Below are positions 9,300 through 18,270 of a DNA stretch of 64,000 nt, in pieces. The stretch is taken from NCBI GenBank assembly GCA_913062815.1, contig CAJXWZ010000002.1:62001-126000 (forward strand). Reading direction: 5' to 3'. Source of the stretch: an uncultured Colwellia sp. (GTDB taxonomy: Bacteria; Pseudomonadota; Gammaproteobacteria; Enterobacterales; Alteromonadaceae). A program made the translations under genes and the position numbers. The notes beneath the pieces were generated by a model that made no database searches, was not told where the DNA came from, and worked only from the letters and a program-made list of their open reading frames with translations. The stretch's first letter is position 1; every line of letters starts with the position of its first letter.

Positions 9300-11510
9300 A
9301 TGGTTAAAAACTCCCTTGTTATACTACTGAATATTTTACTTTTTTCGTGTGGGGGTAGCTCTGATGTAGAAGAGCCGGTAGTAACGGTACCTGTAGTAGT
9401 ATCGCCTGAGCCTCCTGCAGAAACCGAACCGAGTAAACCAAACATATTACTTATTATTGCGGATGATCAAGGAGTGGATGCTTCAGCTCAATATTCATAT
9501 TCTTCTGATTTGCCCAATACACCAAACTTAAATGCTTTGGCAGAGCAAGGCATTGTTTTTGATAATGTTTGGGCTACACCTGCTTGTACCACTACTCGTG
9601 GCACTATCATTACGGGTCAACATGGCGTGAATAGTGGCATCGATCACGTACCGGCAGTGATATCTCCTGATGCGCAAACCTTGCAACGTTATATTAAAGC
9701 ACAACAAGTGAGTAGTGCTTATCAAACCGCCGTCATAGGTAAATGGCATTTAGGTGGCAGTAACCCTGATTTAAATCATCCAATAGAGAGTGGCGTTGAT
9801 TATTATGCAGGAACGATTGCTGGCACGGTTGATGATTATTATGACTGGCAATTAACTGAAAATGGTATCAATACGAATAGTTCTGAATACCACACCAGTA
9901 AAATCACAGACCTAGCGATTGACTGGCTAGGCGAACAAAATCAACAAGGCAACCCTTGGTTTTTGTGGCTAGCGTATGTTGCGCCTCACTCTCCTTTTCA
10001 TCTGCCACCTGAGCATTTGCATAGTCGAACTGATTTAACGGGTACCGATGAAGACATTGATGCTAACAAACGTGATTATTTTTTAGCGGCAATTGAAGCG
10101 ATGGATGCAGAAATAGGACGTTTGCTTGCTTCAATGAGTGATGAGCAACGAGAAAACACCCTTATACTCTATGTGGGTGATAATGGTAGTCCTGCCGGAG
10201 TTATTGATAAATCTGTGTTTGAAAGAGAACATAGTAAAGGTAGCTTGTATGAAGGTGGTATTAGAGTGCCGATGATTGCCTCAGGCTATAGTGTGAATCG
10301 GAAAAATGTTCGAGAATCAGCACTTATTAATAGTACAGACTTTTTTATCTCTATTGCTAATACTGCCGGTAGTGATCTCAGTTTGCTCAACGACAGTTAT
10401 GACTTTACGCGTTTATTAAAGGCATCAGCTAGTGAGCCTGTTACGCCTTTACGTCAAATCAACTATAGCGAGTTTGTAAGCAGCGATATTACAGGTTGGG
10501 TTGTTCGAGATGAGCAACATAAATTGGTAGAACTCGAGGGTGAACAACATCTCTTTGATCTTGAAAGTTCAATTGCTGAAGAAGATGATATTATTCAAAC
10601 TACGGCTACGATAGCTGAGGCGTTATCTTCTTATGCAAGAGATATTCGTAACGAAGTCCTCGAAAGTGCGATTGATATTACCAATGCCATTTTTGTTAAT
10701 CGTAGTGCTAATTGCGCTGATTATGTTGAGCATTATCAGTCGAATGTTTTTGATGTAAACAATAGTGCCCTATTTGATGGTGATTTAGTTATATCAGTAT
10801 TAAATGAGCACTGTATATTTCAAACGAATAACATTCCCAATCATGACTTTAATGATGGAGAGCAAGCTTTTCCGAATAATGTGAGTGTTCAAAATGATAG
10901 TTTTGCAGTGAGTGCTAGCCCTAGTCATGCTAACGCAATTACTGCCATTAGTTTACAAACTGATAATGCAATATTACTCAATGGCGTTAAAGTCGATTTA
11001 CTAGCTGCGGCTTGCTTTGGGGTAGGTGATGGCAAGGTTGGTTGTAACGATATGAATCAACCCTGGCGTTATGATCCTATGTTTACAGCCAATGGTTTTC
11101 GAGTTGATTCTCATAATGCACACGCTCAGCCCGATGGCAGTTATCATTATCATGGTACGCCGAATGCTTTTTATGCTGAAAATGATAATAGCGCAGAATC
11201 TCCTGTGGTAGGATTCGCTGCAGATGGCTATCCTATTTTTGGGCCTTTTATCGAGGATAATGGCTCAATTAGAAAAGTAACATCAAGCTTTCGTCTTCGT
11301 AGTGGTAGTAGGGCAACAGGTGCAGGCTCCCCTGGTGGCGACTATGATGGTACATATCGAGATGATTATGAATATGTCGCAGGTCATGGCGATTTAGATG
11401 AGTGTAACGGGATGCGTGTTAATGGTATTTATGGTTATTACATTTCTGATGGCTTCCCTTATATTTTGACTTGCTTTAAAGGAACGCCAGATCCATCTTT
11501 TAATAAATAA
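9300..11510 (+). CDS. Lipoprotein sulfatase fused to a C-terminal YHYH domain
   Basis: Begins with a lipoprotein signal ending LFSCGGS (Cys17), then a Pro/Glu/Val-rich tether. A type I sulfatase domain follows (residues ~46-400): PNILLIIADDQG supplies the metal Asp pair, GKWHLGG the Lys/His and YVGDNGSPAG the late metal ligands. The formylglycine site reads ACTTTRG (Cys96 to Arg100), so the third position is Thr instead of the usual Pro or Ala. Residues ~470-736 match the YHYH family (DGSYHYHGTPNAFY). The protein is probably anchored in the envelope and may act on sulfated algal polysaccharide, but no polysaccharide genes are adjacent. It stands as a single gene. Confidence 0.88.
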   Translation: MVKNSLVILLNILLFSCGGSSDVEEPVVTVPVVVSPEPPAETEPSKPNILLIIADDQGVDASAQYSYSSDLPNTPNLNALAEQGIVFDNVWATPACTTTRGTIITGQHGVNSGIDHVPAVISPDAQTLQRYIKAQQVSSAYQTAVIGKWHLGGSNPDLNHPIESGVDYYAGTIAGTVDDYYDWQLTENGINTNSSEYHTSKITDLAIDWLGEQNQQGNPWFLWLAYVAPHSPFHLPPEHLHSRTDLTGTDEDIDANKRDYFLAAIEAMDAEIGRLLASMSDEQRENTLILYVGDNGSPAGVIDKSVFEREHSKGSLYEGGIRVPMIASGYSVNRKNVRESALINSTDFFISIANTAGSDLSLLNDSYDFTRLLKASASEPVTPLRQINYSEFVSSDITGWVVRDEQHKLVELEGEQHLFDLESSIAEEDDIIQTTATIAEALSSYARDIRNEVLESAIDITNAIFVNRSANCADYVEHYQSNVFDVNNSALFDGDLVISVLNEHCIFQTNNIPNHDFNDGEQAFPNNVSVQNDSFAVSASPSHANAITAISLQTDNAILLNGVKVDLLAAACFGVGDGKVGCNDMNQPWRYDPMFTANGFRVDSHNAHAQPDGSYHYHGTPNAFYAENDNSAESPVVGFAADGYPIFGPFIEDNGSIRKVTSSFRLRSGSRATGAGSPGGDYDGTYRDDYEYVAGHGDLDECNGMRVNGIYGYYISDGFPYILTCFKGTPDPSFNK

Positions 11511-11981
11511 TTATTTCTAGAGAAATAAAAAAGCCTTTCTCAAAGAGAAAGGCTTGAAATGCTCGCTTTATGGTCTTGTCAATCAAGATTCTTATTGGTT
11601 ATCTATTAGCTGTTTTTATTATTGAGCCTAAATTGAATTGGGCTTCTTTGCTAGCGCAGCTATTTTATATCAAAGCATTTTCATTGCTGCAACAACTTTA
11701 ATAGAGCATAAACTCGACGATTTTTTTCGTATAAAAGCTTATTCGACCTTTAACAAAGCTAAGTTACTGATTGTCGGTGAATTGCTATTTTTTAGCCAAA
11801 TGTAACAGAATTGAAATATTTTTTTATCATTTACTTGTTTATGTCAAATTGGGTAAAAGGAATTGATTTGGTGCATAGATTCAAAAGGGTGCTAATGTTA
11901 GAATGTGCGCCATAAATTGCTTGTTATTAAAATTATTTGTGGTGTAACCAGCATGAAATAAAAACAATAGAGGGTTTTTGG
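11511..11981. other. Intergenic region upstream of hemE
   Basis: 471 bp, AT-rich, with no supported coding sequence. It holds the hairpin at 11531-11555 (listed separately) and the hemE leader. Several TTG/ATG codons just before hemE lack ribosome-binding sites. Confidence 0.4.
11525..11555 (-). terminator. Strong hairpin with a T-run on the minus strand
   Basis: Perfect 11-bp stem AAGCCTTTCTC / GAGAAAGGCTT with a 3-base loop. The A-run lies on its left, so in RNA the U-tract follows the hairpin only for leftward transcription. It sits 20 bp after the sulfatase stop. It could still stop rightward transcripts weakly, but its polarity points to an unannotated leftward transcript. Confidence 0.6.
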
Positions 11982-13049
11982 GTGACTGAATTAAAAAATG
12001 ACAATTACTTACGTGCGCTATTAAAGCAGCCCGTAGATTACACGCCCGTTTGGATGATGAGACAAGCAGGGCGTTATTTACCTGAGTATCGTGAATTAAG
12101 AGCAACCGCAGGTGATTTTATGTCACTGTGCCGCAACGCTGAATTTGCTTGTGAAGTTACCATTCAACCGCTGCGTCGATTTAAATTAGATGCCGCTATT
12201 CTATTTAGCGATATTTTAACTATTCCTGACGCGATGGGGTTAGGGCTGTATTTTGAAACCGGTGAAGGTCCAAAATTTACTAACCCAATTACTTGTAAAG
12301 CTGATATAGAAAAAATTGCTATCCCTGATCCCGAAGATGAGCTGGGCTATGTCATGAATGCTGTGCGCACCATTCGTAAAGAATTAAACGGTGAAGTGCC
12401 ATTGATTGGTTTTTCAGGCAGTCCATGGACATTAGCGACTTATATGATTGAAGGCGGCAGTTCAAAAGCCTTTACAAAAATTAAAAAGATGATGTTTAGT
12501 GATCCACAAAGTTTACATTTGCTTCTTGATAAATTGGCAGATTCAGTGATTACTTACCTAAATGGTCAAATAGCCGCTGGCGCACAATCAGTAATGGTAT
12601 TTGATACTTGGGGTGGAGTGTTATCGCCACGTGATTATAAAGATTTCTCATTACAATATATGGCAAAAATTGTTGATGGTTTAACGCGACACGCTGATGG
12701 CCGTAAAGTGCCAGTGACGCTATTTACCAAAAACGGTGGCATGTGGTTAGAAGACATAGCCGCAACAGGCTGTGATGGCGTTGGTCTTGATTGGACTATA
12801 GATATTGAAAATGCTAAAGCCCGTGTTGGCGATAAAGTAGCATTACAAGGCAATATGGATCCGTCAATGTTATATGCACCACTACCCAGAATTGAACAAG
12901 AAGTTGAGAAAATACTGGCTGGATTTGGGCACGGTGGTACAGGTCACGTGTTTAATTTAGGTCATGGTATTCACCCGGATGTAAACCCTGAACATGCGGG
13001 GCACTTTATTGAATCAGTGCGTCGTTTAAGTAAGCCATACCACAAGTAG
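11982..13049 (+). CDS. hemE: Uroporphyrinogen decarboxylase
   Basis: Converts uroporphyrinogen III to coproporphyrinogen III in heme synthesis; cytoplasmic. Both family signatures are present: [19 protein letters not shown] near the N-terminus and [18 protein letters not shown] near residue 145. The late motif [15 protein letters not shown] is also typical. I chose the GTG at 11982 because AGAGGG lies 7 bp upstream and the resulting [14 protein letters not shown] matches the usual HemE N-terminus; this gives 355 aa, against 354 in E. coli. An upstream TTG would add 15 unlikely residues. Confidence 0.97.
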   Translation: MTELKNDNYLRALLKQPVDYTPVWMMRQAGRYLPEYRELRATAGDFMSLCRNAEFACEVTIQPLRRFKLDAAILFSDILTIPDAMGLGLYFETGEGPKFTNPITCKADIEKIAIPDPEDELGYVMNAVRTIRKELNGEVPLIGFSGSPWTLATYMIEGGSSKAFTKIKKMMFSDPQSLHLLLDKLADSVITYLNGQIAAGAQSVMVFDTWGGVLSPRDYKDFSLQYMAKIVDGLTRHADGRKVPVTLFTKNGGMWLEDIAATGCDGVGLDWTIDIENAKARVGDKVALQGNMDPSMLYAPLPRIEQEVEKILAGFGHGGTGHVFNLGHGIHPDVNPEHAGHFIESVRRLSKPYHK

Positions 13050-13070
13050 AATAACGGGTAATTCATAACT

Positions 13071-13103
13071 AAAGGCAAGCCATAATGAGCTTGCCTTTTT
13101 ACT
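13071..13103. terminator. Bidirectional terminator between hemE and norR
   Basis: Stem AAAGGCAAGC / GCTTGCCTTT with a short loop, followed by T-rich sequence on the plus strand and preceded by A-rich sequence. It serves the convergent hemE and norR transcripts and overlaps the last codon of norR. Confidence 0.8.
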
Positions 13104-14685
13104 TTTCAATAACTTTAGTTACGCTTATTCCCAAACGTTTTGCTAATCGATTTAGATTTGCTCTATCGACTTTTAATCGATTTGCTGTTGATGACCATTT
13201 GCCTTTTTCTTGAGTCAGAATATGGCTGATTAACTGTCGTTGAAAATCTTCCGTGACTTGCCTTAAATTATAGTGTTCATCATCTTTGTTAATCATATTA
13301 TCTGCGCTTAAGTCGAATGTTGTCTTGGCGGGTTTTTCCTTAGATAGCTGTTCACAATCGGCTGCGGTCAATTTTATTAATTGTACATTTACTTGGTTTG
13401 CTTTCGCTTTTAACGCGGCACGATTAATAAAATGCTCTAATTCACGGACATTGCCAGGCCAATTGTAATGGGCTAAACAAGTAGAGAAATCATCACTGAT
13501 ACTTATCTGTCTTATACCAAGCTGGCGCTTAATTTTTTCAACAAAAAAACCGGCTAATAAAGTTATGTCTTCTAAACGTGTTCGAAGTGGCGGCACCGAA
13601 ATAGGGTAGACACTTAGTCGATGATAAAGATCAGCTCGAAATCTTCCTGCTGCCACTTCTTGTGCCAAATTACGATTAGTGGCAGCAATTACCCTAACAT
13701 CAACCTTAGTGATTTTATCTTGGCCTACCGCTTGTATTTCATTGCTTTGTAGTACTCTCAATAACTTACTTTGTGCGACTAAGGGTAACTCGCCAATTTC
13801 ATCAAGGAATAAAGTACCGCCATCGGCAATAGAAAATTTACCAGCACGGTTTCTATCTGCGCCAGTGAAAGCGCCTTTTACATGACCAAATAATTCACTT
13901 TCTATTAAATTCTCAGGTAATGCGGCACAATTCACATGCACGATAGCGTTGTTCTTTCGCCTTGATTGGACATGTAAGTCATTGGCAACTAGTTCCTTGC
14001 CTACGCCCGTTTCACCGGTAATTAAAATGGTGAAGTTTGATGGCGCAACTAAGGCTATCTCTTGTTTTAATTTCGACATTGCTTCACTGTTGCCGATCAT
14101 TTGCTGACTTTTTAGCTGGGGAGTTGCTGAACTCAACTCTGCTGCGACTTGCTCAGAGTGTATTGCCCTATATTCAAGTAATTCAATGGTTAGTGCCGCA
14201 TGTAAATTGGCTGCAGCCATCGCTGTAATAACACTTAACGTCTTGGGCGGTAAGTCGTCAAACACATTAGGGGTAAAGCTATCTAAGGTTAAAACCCCAA
14301 TTAATCTATCATCAAACAATAGTGGTAAACCCATACAAGCATGCACAGGGAGGTCTCCTTCCCTATCGATTAATAAGCCATCGTAGGGATCGGGTAATTC
14401 GCAATCAGCCGAAAAGCGTACTGCTTTATCTGCAGCACAAATCAGCTTTAATCTTGGGTGATCCTCCAGCAAAAAGCGTCGGCCCAATGTATCTTTGCTT
14501 AATCCTTGAAATGCGATAGGTGTCAATAATTGGTTTTCTTCACTAAAAGCGAGCATAGCCACCGAATCACAAGCGATAGTTTTTCTTACCGTAGTAAGTA
14601 AGCGATCGAATCTATCTTTATTAGTTAAGCTTTGGGCCAGATCGAGAGATAACTCAATGAGAGCTGAAGGCGATATTTCTTTCAT
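13099..14685 (-). CDS. norR: NorR-type nitric-oxide-responsive sigma-54 activator
   Basis: Three-domain enhancer-binding protein of 528 aa. An N-terminal GAF domain (residues ~15-170) would bind non-heme iron and sense NO. The AAA+ domain has Walker A GETGVGKE and the sigma-54 contact loop GAFTGA (in HVKGAFTGADRNR), plus VIAATNRNL. A Fis-type helix-turn-helix closes the protein (KGKWSSTANRLKVDRANLNR). Start ATG 14685; a TTG at 14697 is the alternative. It diverges from the nnrS operon, and that intergenic region contains three GT-N7-AC sites and a -24/-12 promoter, which strongly supports the NorR assignment over other GAF activators. Confidence 0.9.
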   Translation of the reverse strand: MKEISPSALIELSLDLAQSLTNKDRFDRLLTTVRKTIACDSVAMLAFSEENQLLTPIAFQGLSKDTLGRRFLLEDHPRLKLICAADKAVRFSADCELPDPYDGLLIDREGDLPVHACMGLPLLFDDRLIGVLTLDSFTPNVFDDLPPKTLSVITAMAAANLHAALTIELLEYRAIHSEQVAAELSSATPQLKSQQMIGNSEAMSKLKQEIALVAPSNFTILITGETGVGKELVANDLHVQSRRKNNAIVHVNCAALPENLIESELFGHVKGAFTGADRNRAGKFSIADGGTLFLDEIGELPLVAQSKLLRVLQSNEIQAVGQDKITKVDVRVIAATNRNLAQEVAAGRFRADLYHRLSVYPISVPPLRTRLEDITLLAGFFVEKIKRQLGIRQISISDDFSTCLAHYNWPGNVRELEHFINRAALKAKANQVNVQLIKLTAADCEQLSKEKPAKTTFDLSADNMINKDDEHYNLRQVTEDFQRQLISHILTQEKGKWSSTANRLKVDRANLNRLAKRLGISVTKVIEK

Positions 14686-14701
14686 TTGATTTACCAAGGT
14701 T

Positions 14702-14756
14702 GTCGTTATGATTCAGAGTAGTCTTTATGACTCTTTATAGCAAGTGTCAATATGAC
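14702..14756 (+). promoter_or_regulatory. Three NorR-type enhancer sites
   Basis: The E. coli NorR target is GT-N7-AC. Here GTCTTTATGAC (14721-14731) and GTCAATATGAC (14746-14756) match fully and are GTC-N5-GAC inverted repeats; GTCGTTATGAT (14702-14712) matches except for the last base. The centres lie roughly 85-130 bp upstream of the start expected from the sigma-54 promoter. The triple-site layout is like that known upstream of norVW. Confidence 0.75.
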
Positions 14757-14808
14757 TCGTATTATGTTCTACTTTATTTAAGTCATTAATAATCAAGGTT
14801 TTTTTATT

Positions 14809-14824
14809 TGGCTCGAGGATTGCA
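14809..14824 (+). promoter_or_regulatory. Sigma-54 (-24/-12) promoter of the nnrS operon
   Basis: TGGCTCGAGGATTGCA matches the consensus TGGCACG-N4-TTGCA with the essential GG and GC at correct spacing. It lies 72 bp upstream of the first gene of the operon and downstream of the NorR-type sites. Confidence 0.85.
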
Positions 14825-14895
14825 ATAACCATATTAAGACGATCACAAGTTGAATGAAATTCCTCAGTAATTCAGCTAAAAGTAAAAGGTTTGAT

Positions 14896-15168
14896 ATGTA
14901 CGCGCAGTTTTTTGTCAACAGAAGTTATCAATTTAACCAAAACCAAGAAAATTTTCAGCATTGTATTATTGGTGGCAATTGGCTAATGCTCATTTCTTTA
15001 ATTATTACGCTCAGTTGCTTAACAATGAGTTTTGGTTTTGAACTTTATTTAACAATTCCCCAGCAAATTACTGCTCATATCGCGACAATTATTTTTGCGG
15101 CAATTTTTAAAATGGGTTATGTCATTCGTTGTGTCGGTGTTCACGGTTTAGGTTATAAGGTTTTTTAA
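14896..15168 (+). CDS. Small membrane protein in the NorR/NnrS operon (90 aa)
   Basis: No family recognised. Two hydrophobic segments (WLMLISLIITLSCLTMSFGF and ITAHIATIIFAAIF) predict a two-pass inner-membrane protein; a single Cys follows in GYVIRCVGVHG. Start ATG 14896 is preceded by AAAAGG at a 6-bp spacing. An upstream ATG at 14854 would add 14 residues and has no ribosome-binding site. The stop codon is one base before the nnrS start, so the two are probably translationally coupled and both driven by the sigma-54 promoter. A role in NO stress is inferred from position only. Confidence 0.75.
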   Translation: MYAQFFVNRSYQFNQNQENFQHCIIGGNWLMLISLIITLSCLTMSFGFELYLTIPQQITAHIATIIFAAIFKMGYVIRCVGVHGLGYKVF

Positions 15169-15169
15169 C

Positions 15170-16435
15170 ATGCAAAGTATTCAAGATCCTGAATTATTAA
15201 TGTTGCAATACCAACAAAGTCAAATGGCAAAGCAAAGCGCTCCTCGATTCTCGATGCAAGGATTAGAAAATCACGTGTTGTTCGAATTAGCTTTTCGACC
15301 ATTTTTTATATTGGCGACATTCGCTTCATTGCTTGCGCTTGTTATGTGGATATTACTATTAAACGGAAACAATATTTGGCAAGCTTCAGGTATTAATAGC
15401 ACCATATGGCATATCCATGAGATGTTATTTGGTTTTGCAGCAACCGTGGCCGTTGGGTTTATACTAACGGCAGCACAAACTTGGACGAAACAAAAAAGCA
15501 TAAGCGGTCGAAGTTTAATGTTTTATACCTTGTTGTGGTTAGCTATTCGTTTTTGCTTTTACTACAACACGAGTTTTTCTATTACCCTGGCAGTGTTTCT
15601 ACAATGTTGCTGGTGGTTTGTGGCCATTTGGGTATTTTATGCCATGGTAAAGAAATCAAACAACAGCCGTAATTTCTTATTTGTGCCGCTTTTAACAGCA
15701 ATGATGATGTTGAATACAGCGATTTTGGTGACAGAATTAACTGGTCATACCGCATTTTCACTGCATTTATCTAGAGCAGGAATATTACTTTTTACTTTGT
15801 TAATAACGATATTAGCAGGGCGGGTCATTCCATTTTTCACTCAAAATGGTGCAAAAACAACCCCGATCCTTGTGCCTAAGTGGCTTGAAGTCATACTCAT
15901 ACCTATGTCTCTTCTGACAGGAATACTTTTCATCTTGAGTTATTTTATCGATTTTTCGGTGCTACTTGCGCCAATGTTAATTGCGCTTGGGTGTTTGCAT
16001 TTATTGCGTCTGGGTTTTTGGAAAACGGTAAAAACTTATAAGGTACCTTTGTTATGGTCACTGCATTTGGCTTATTTTTTCATGAGTATAGGTTTAGTGG
16101 GATTAGGACTGAGTTATAATCCATTTGGATTTAGCGCGGTGCAAATACCCTTCAGTAGTGCGCTTCATGTTATTACTGTGGGGACAATCGGTTTAATGAT
16201 TTTTGCTATGATGAGTCGCGTTTCACTAGGGCACACAGGAAGAATGCTGGTGTTGAATAACCTTGTGGTATTAGCCTTTGTATTGTTAATTCTTGCAACA
16301 TTAATACGTGCCATCTTACCAATGCTTAATTTAACGATGTTATCTTGGAATCTCAGTGCCTTGTTATGGATGATCAGTGCGGTGATATTTTTATTTATTT
16401 ATGTGCCCATATTAACTAAAAAACGCCAGCATTGA
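15170..16435 (+). CDS. nnrS: NnrS family membrane protein (nitric oxide response)
   Basis: 421-residue polytopic protein with about 12 membrane segments. LAFRPFFILATFASLLALVM, WHIHEMLFGFAATVAVGFIL and AGRVIPFFTQNG are the characteristic NnrS segments; the His residues in WHIHEM and others probably bind heme. NnrS proteins protect cells from NO and nitrosative stress rather than reduce NO directly. Second gene of the NorR-controlled operon, starting one base after the small membrane protein. No NO reductase gene lies in the window. Confidence 0.93.
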   Translation: MQSIQDPELLMLQYQQSQMAKQSAPRFSMQGLENHVLFELAFRPFFILATFASLLALVMWILLLNGNNIWQASGINSTIWHIHEMLFGFAATVAVGFILTAAQTWTKQKSISGRSLMFYTLLWLAIRFCFYYNTSFSITLAVFLQCCWWFVAIWVFYAMVKKSNNSRNFLFVPLLTAMMMLNTAILVTELTGHTAFSLHLSRAGILLFTLLITILAGRVIPFFTQNGAKTTPILVPKWLEVILIPMSLLTGILFILSYFIDFSVLLAPMLIALGCLHLLRLGFWKTVKTYKVPLLWSLHLAYFFMSIGLVGLGLSYNPFGFSAVQIPFSSALHVITVGTIGLMIFAMMSRVSLGHTGRMLVLNNLVVLAFVLLILATLIRAILPMLNLTMLSWNLSALLWMISAVIFLFIYVPILTKKRQH

Positions 16436-16481
16436 TGTTGTATAGGTAAACTTTTCTAGAAAAAAAGTTGAATAACAAAAT

Positions 16482-16516
16482 AAAAAGCCGCTAGTCTTAA
16501 ACGTTAGCGGCTTTTT
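16482..16516. terminator. Bidirectional terminator between nnrS and metJ
   Basis: Stem AAAAAGCCGCTA / TAGCGGCTTTTT with a ~10-base loop, A-run on the left and T-run on the right. Serves both convergent genes. Confidence 0.9.
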
Positions 16517-16537
16517 AATTGTGTTTGAACTATTAAG

Positions 16538-16867
16538 CTATTCTTCGTCAACTTCATAAGCGCTAAAGTCGGTAATACCTTTTTCTTCTAATATGCGGCG
16601 TACACTTGCAGGAAGCTTTTGATCGTTATCTTTGGCTAAATCTTCATCGTCGGGTAACGGTTGACCAGTGAAGGCATGTAAAAATGCCTCACAAAGTAAT
16701 TCACTATTAGTAGCATGGCGTAAGTTGTTAACTTGGCGTCTGGTGCGCTCATCAGTCAATACTTTTAGCACTCGCAAAGGAATTGAAACAGTGATTTTTT
16801 TTACTTGTTCACTCTTTTTACCGTGCTCGGCATAGGGATTAATATACTCGTCATTCCACTGAGCCAT
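16538..16867 (-). CDS. metJ: Methionine repressor MetJ
   Basis: Ribbon-helix-helix repressor that uses S-adenosylmethionine as corepressor. The 109-aa protein starts [20 protein letters not shown] and has the beta-strand DNA-binding segment [20 protein letters not shown] followed by [20 protein letters not shown], all typical of MetJ (105 aa in E. coli). It diverges from metB, and Met boxes in the shared region suggest it controls both itself and metBL. Confidence 0.97.
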   Translation of the reverse strand: MAQWNDEYINPYAEHGKKSEQVKKITVSIPLRVLKVLTDERTRRQVNNLRHATNSELLCEAFLHAFTGQPLPDDEDLAKDNDQKLPASVRRILEEKGITDFSAYEVDEE

Positions 16868-16958
16868 GTAAATTCCTCGGGTTAATTGTGTGTTAAGTTA
16901 TAGTTATAATTTTTTGTTCTAGTATGTAATTTTACTGAACACTGAATTTCAGTCAAGT

Positions 16959-17030
16959 AGAAGTTTAGATGTCCAAAAGATCTTGACCAAAATAATTAAA
17001 ATGTTTAGAGTTATAGACGTCCAAACATCC
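16959..17030. promoter_or_regulatory. Met boxes (MetJ operator) between metJ and metB
   Basis: Two clusters of tandem 8-mers resembling AGACGTCT. Bases 16959-16974 hold AGAAGTTT-AGATGTCC (6 of 8 each). Bases 16999-17030 hold four adjacent units, the best being AGACGTCC at 17015-17022 (7 of 8). MetJ needs at least two adjacent boxes, which is satisfied in both clusters. Confidence 0.8.
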
Positions 17031-17073
17031 AAATAAAATAATTCAATACTACAAGTGTTTATGGAGAAGATAT

Positions 17074-18240
17074 ATGTCAAATGCTAAGGTAAAAAATATC
17101 ACCACATCTGCGGTGAGAGCTGGCATTAATACCGATAAGCATCATGGTGCTGTAGTTGCTCCAATCCATTTATCGAGTACCTATTCATTAAAAGGCTTTA
17201 ATGATAAGCGACAATTTGACTATTCTCGAACGGGTAATCCAACTAGAGCGACTTTTGCACAAGCCATTGCTGATTTAGAGCAAGGTAGTGTTGGTATTGT
17301 CACTAGTACTGGCATGTCATCAGTACATTTAATTTGCCAGTTGCTCTCTACAGAAGATATTGTGGTTATCCCACATGATTGTTATGGCGGTAGTTTTCGT
17401 TTATTTACCCATTTAGCAAAACGCGGGCAGTTTCAATTAATTGTGGTTGATCAAAACGACCAAACTGCACTCAAGGCAGCATTAGCGAAGCAACCAAAGC
17501 TAGTGCTATTAGAAAGTCCGAGTAACCCATTGCTGCGCTTGGTTGATATTGAAGAAATTACCAAAGCTTGCCATGATGTGGGTGCACTGGTTGCGGTTGA
17601 TAATACTTTTTTGTCACCTGCACTGCAGCAACCGCTTGAACTAGGCGCGGATATTGTTTTTCACTCCACTACCAAATATATTAACGGCCATAGTGATGTG
17701 GTTGGTGGTGTGCTGGTTACCAAAGAGCAAGCGCTTGGTGAAGAATTAGCTTGGTGGGCGAATTGTATCGGCATTACCGGTAGTGCTTTTGATAGCTTTT
17801 TAGCCTTACGCGGTTTAAAAACACTGCCAATTAGAATGAAGCAGCATCAAGAGAATGCTTTGCAGGTAGCGAGCTTTTTGAAAGATCATAACGCCATTGA
17901 CAATGTTTACTTTCCTGGTTTTGAAGATCACCCAGGTCATGAGATTGCCAAGAAACAACAAGCAGGATTTGGCGCCATGTTGAGCTTTGATCTCAAAGGT
18001 GGCGTAGCGGCAGTGAAAAAATTATTTGCTAACTTAGAGCTATTTACCTTAGCGCAGTCTCTAGGTGGAGTTGAAAGTTTAATTAATCACCCACCAACCA
18101 TGACTCATGCAGGTATGGAAGAGTCTGCTCGACTTGAAGCTGGCATTACCAATTCTTTAGTGCGTATTTCTGTAGGCATTGAAGATATCAATGACATCTT
18201 GGCCGATTTAGCCAATGGCTTAAGCAAAAGCCAACTTTAG
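17074..18240 (+). CDS. metB: Cystathionine gamma-synthase
   Basis: PLP enzyme of the Cys/Met metabolism family that joins O-succinylhomoserine and cysteine to cystathionine. Key segments: YSRTGNPTRATFAQAIADLE, VAVDNTFLSPALQQPLELGA, and the Schiff-base lysine in HSTTKYINGHSDVVGG. 388 aa, equal to the usual length. The good Shine-Dalgarno GGAGA lies before ATG 17074. First gene of metB-metL, 30 bp apart, downstream of the Met boxes. MetB is preferred over the related lyase MetC because of the gene order. Confidence 0.94.
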   Translation: MSNAKVKNITTSAVRAGINTDKHHGAVVAPIHLSSTYSLKGFNDKRQFDYSRTGNPTRATFAQAIADLEQGSVGIVTSTGMSSVHLICQLLSTEDIVVIPHDCYGGSFRLFTHLAKRGQFQLIVVDQNDQTALKAALAKQPKLVLLESPSNPLLRLVDIEEITKACHDVGALVAVDNTFLSPALQQPLELGADIVFHSTTKYINGHSDVVGGVLVTKEQALGEELAWWANCIGITGSAFDSFLALRGLKTLPIRMKQHQENALQVASFLKDHNAIDNVYFPGFEDHPGHEIAKKQQAGFGAMLSFDLKGGVAAVKKLFANLELFTLAQSLGGVESLINHPPTMTHAGMEESARLEAGITNSLVRISVGIEDINDILADLANGLSKSQL

Positions 18241-18270
18241 ATTAGAGCACAGTAAAAGATTGAGAATGAA

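Noticed and set aside
16870..17073. SAM riboswitch upstream of metB
   Set aside because: No riboswitch-like stems or terminator were seen; Met boxes explain the regulation.
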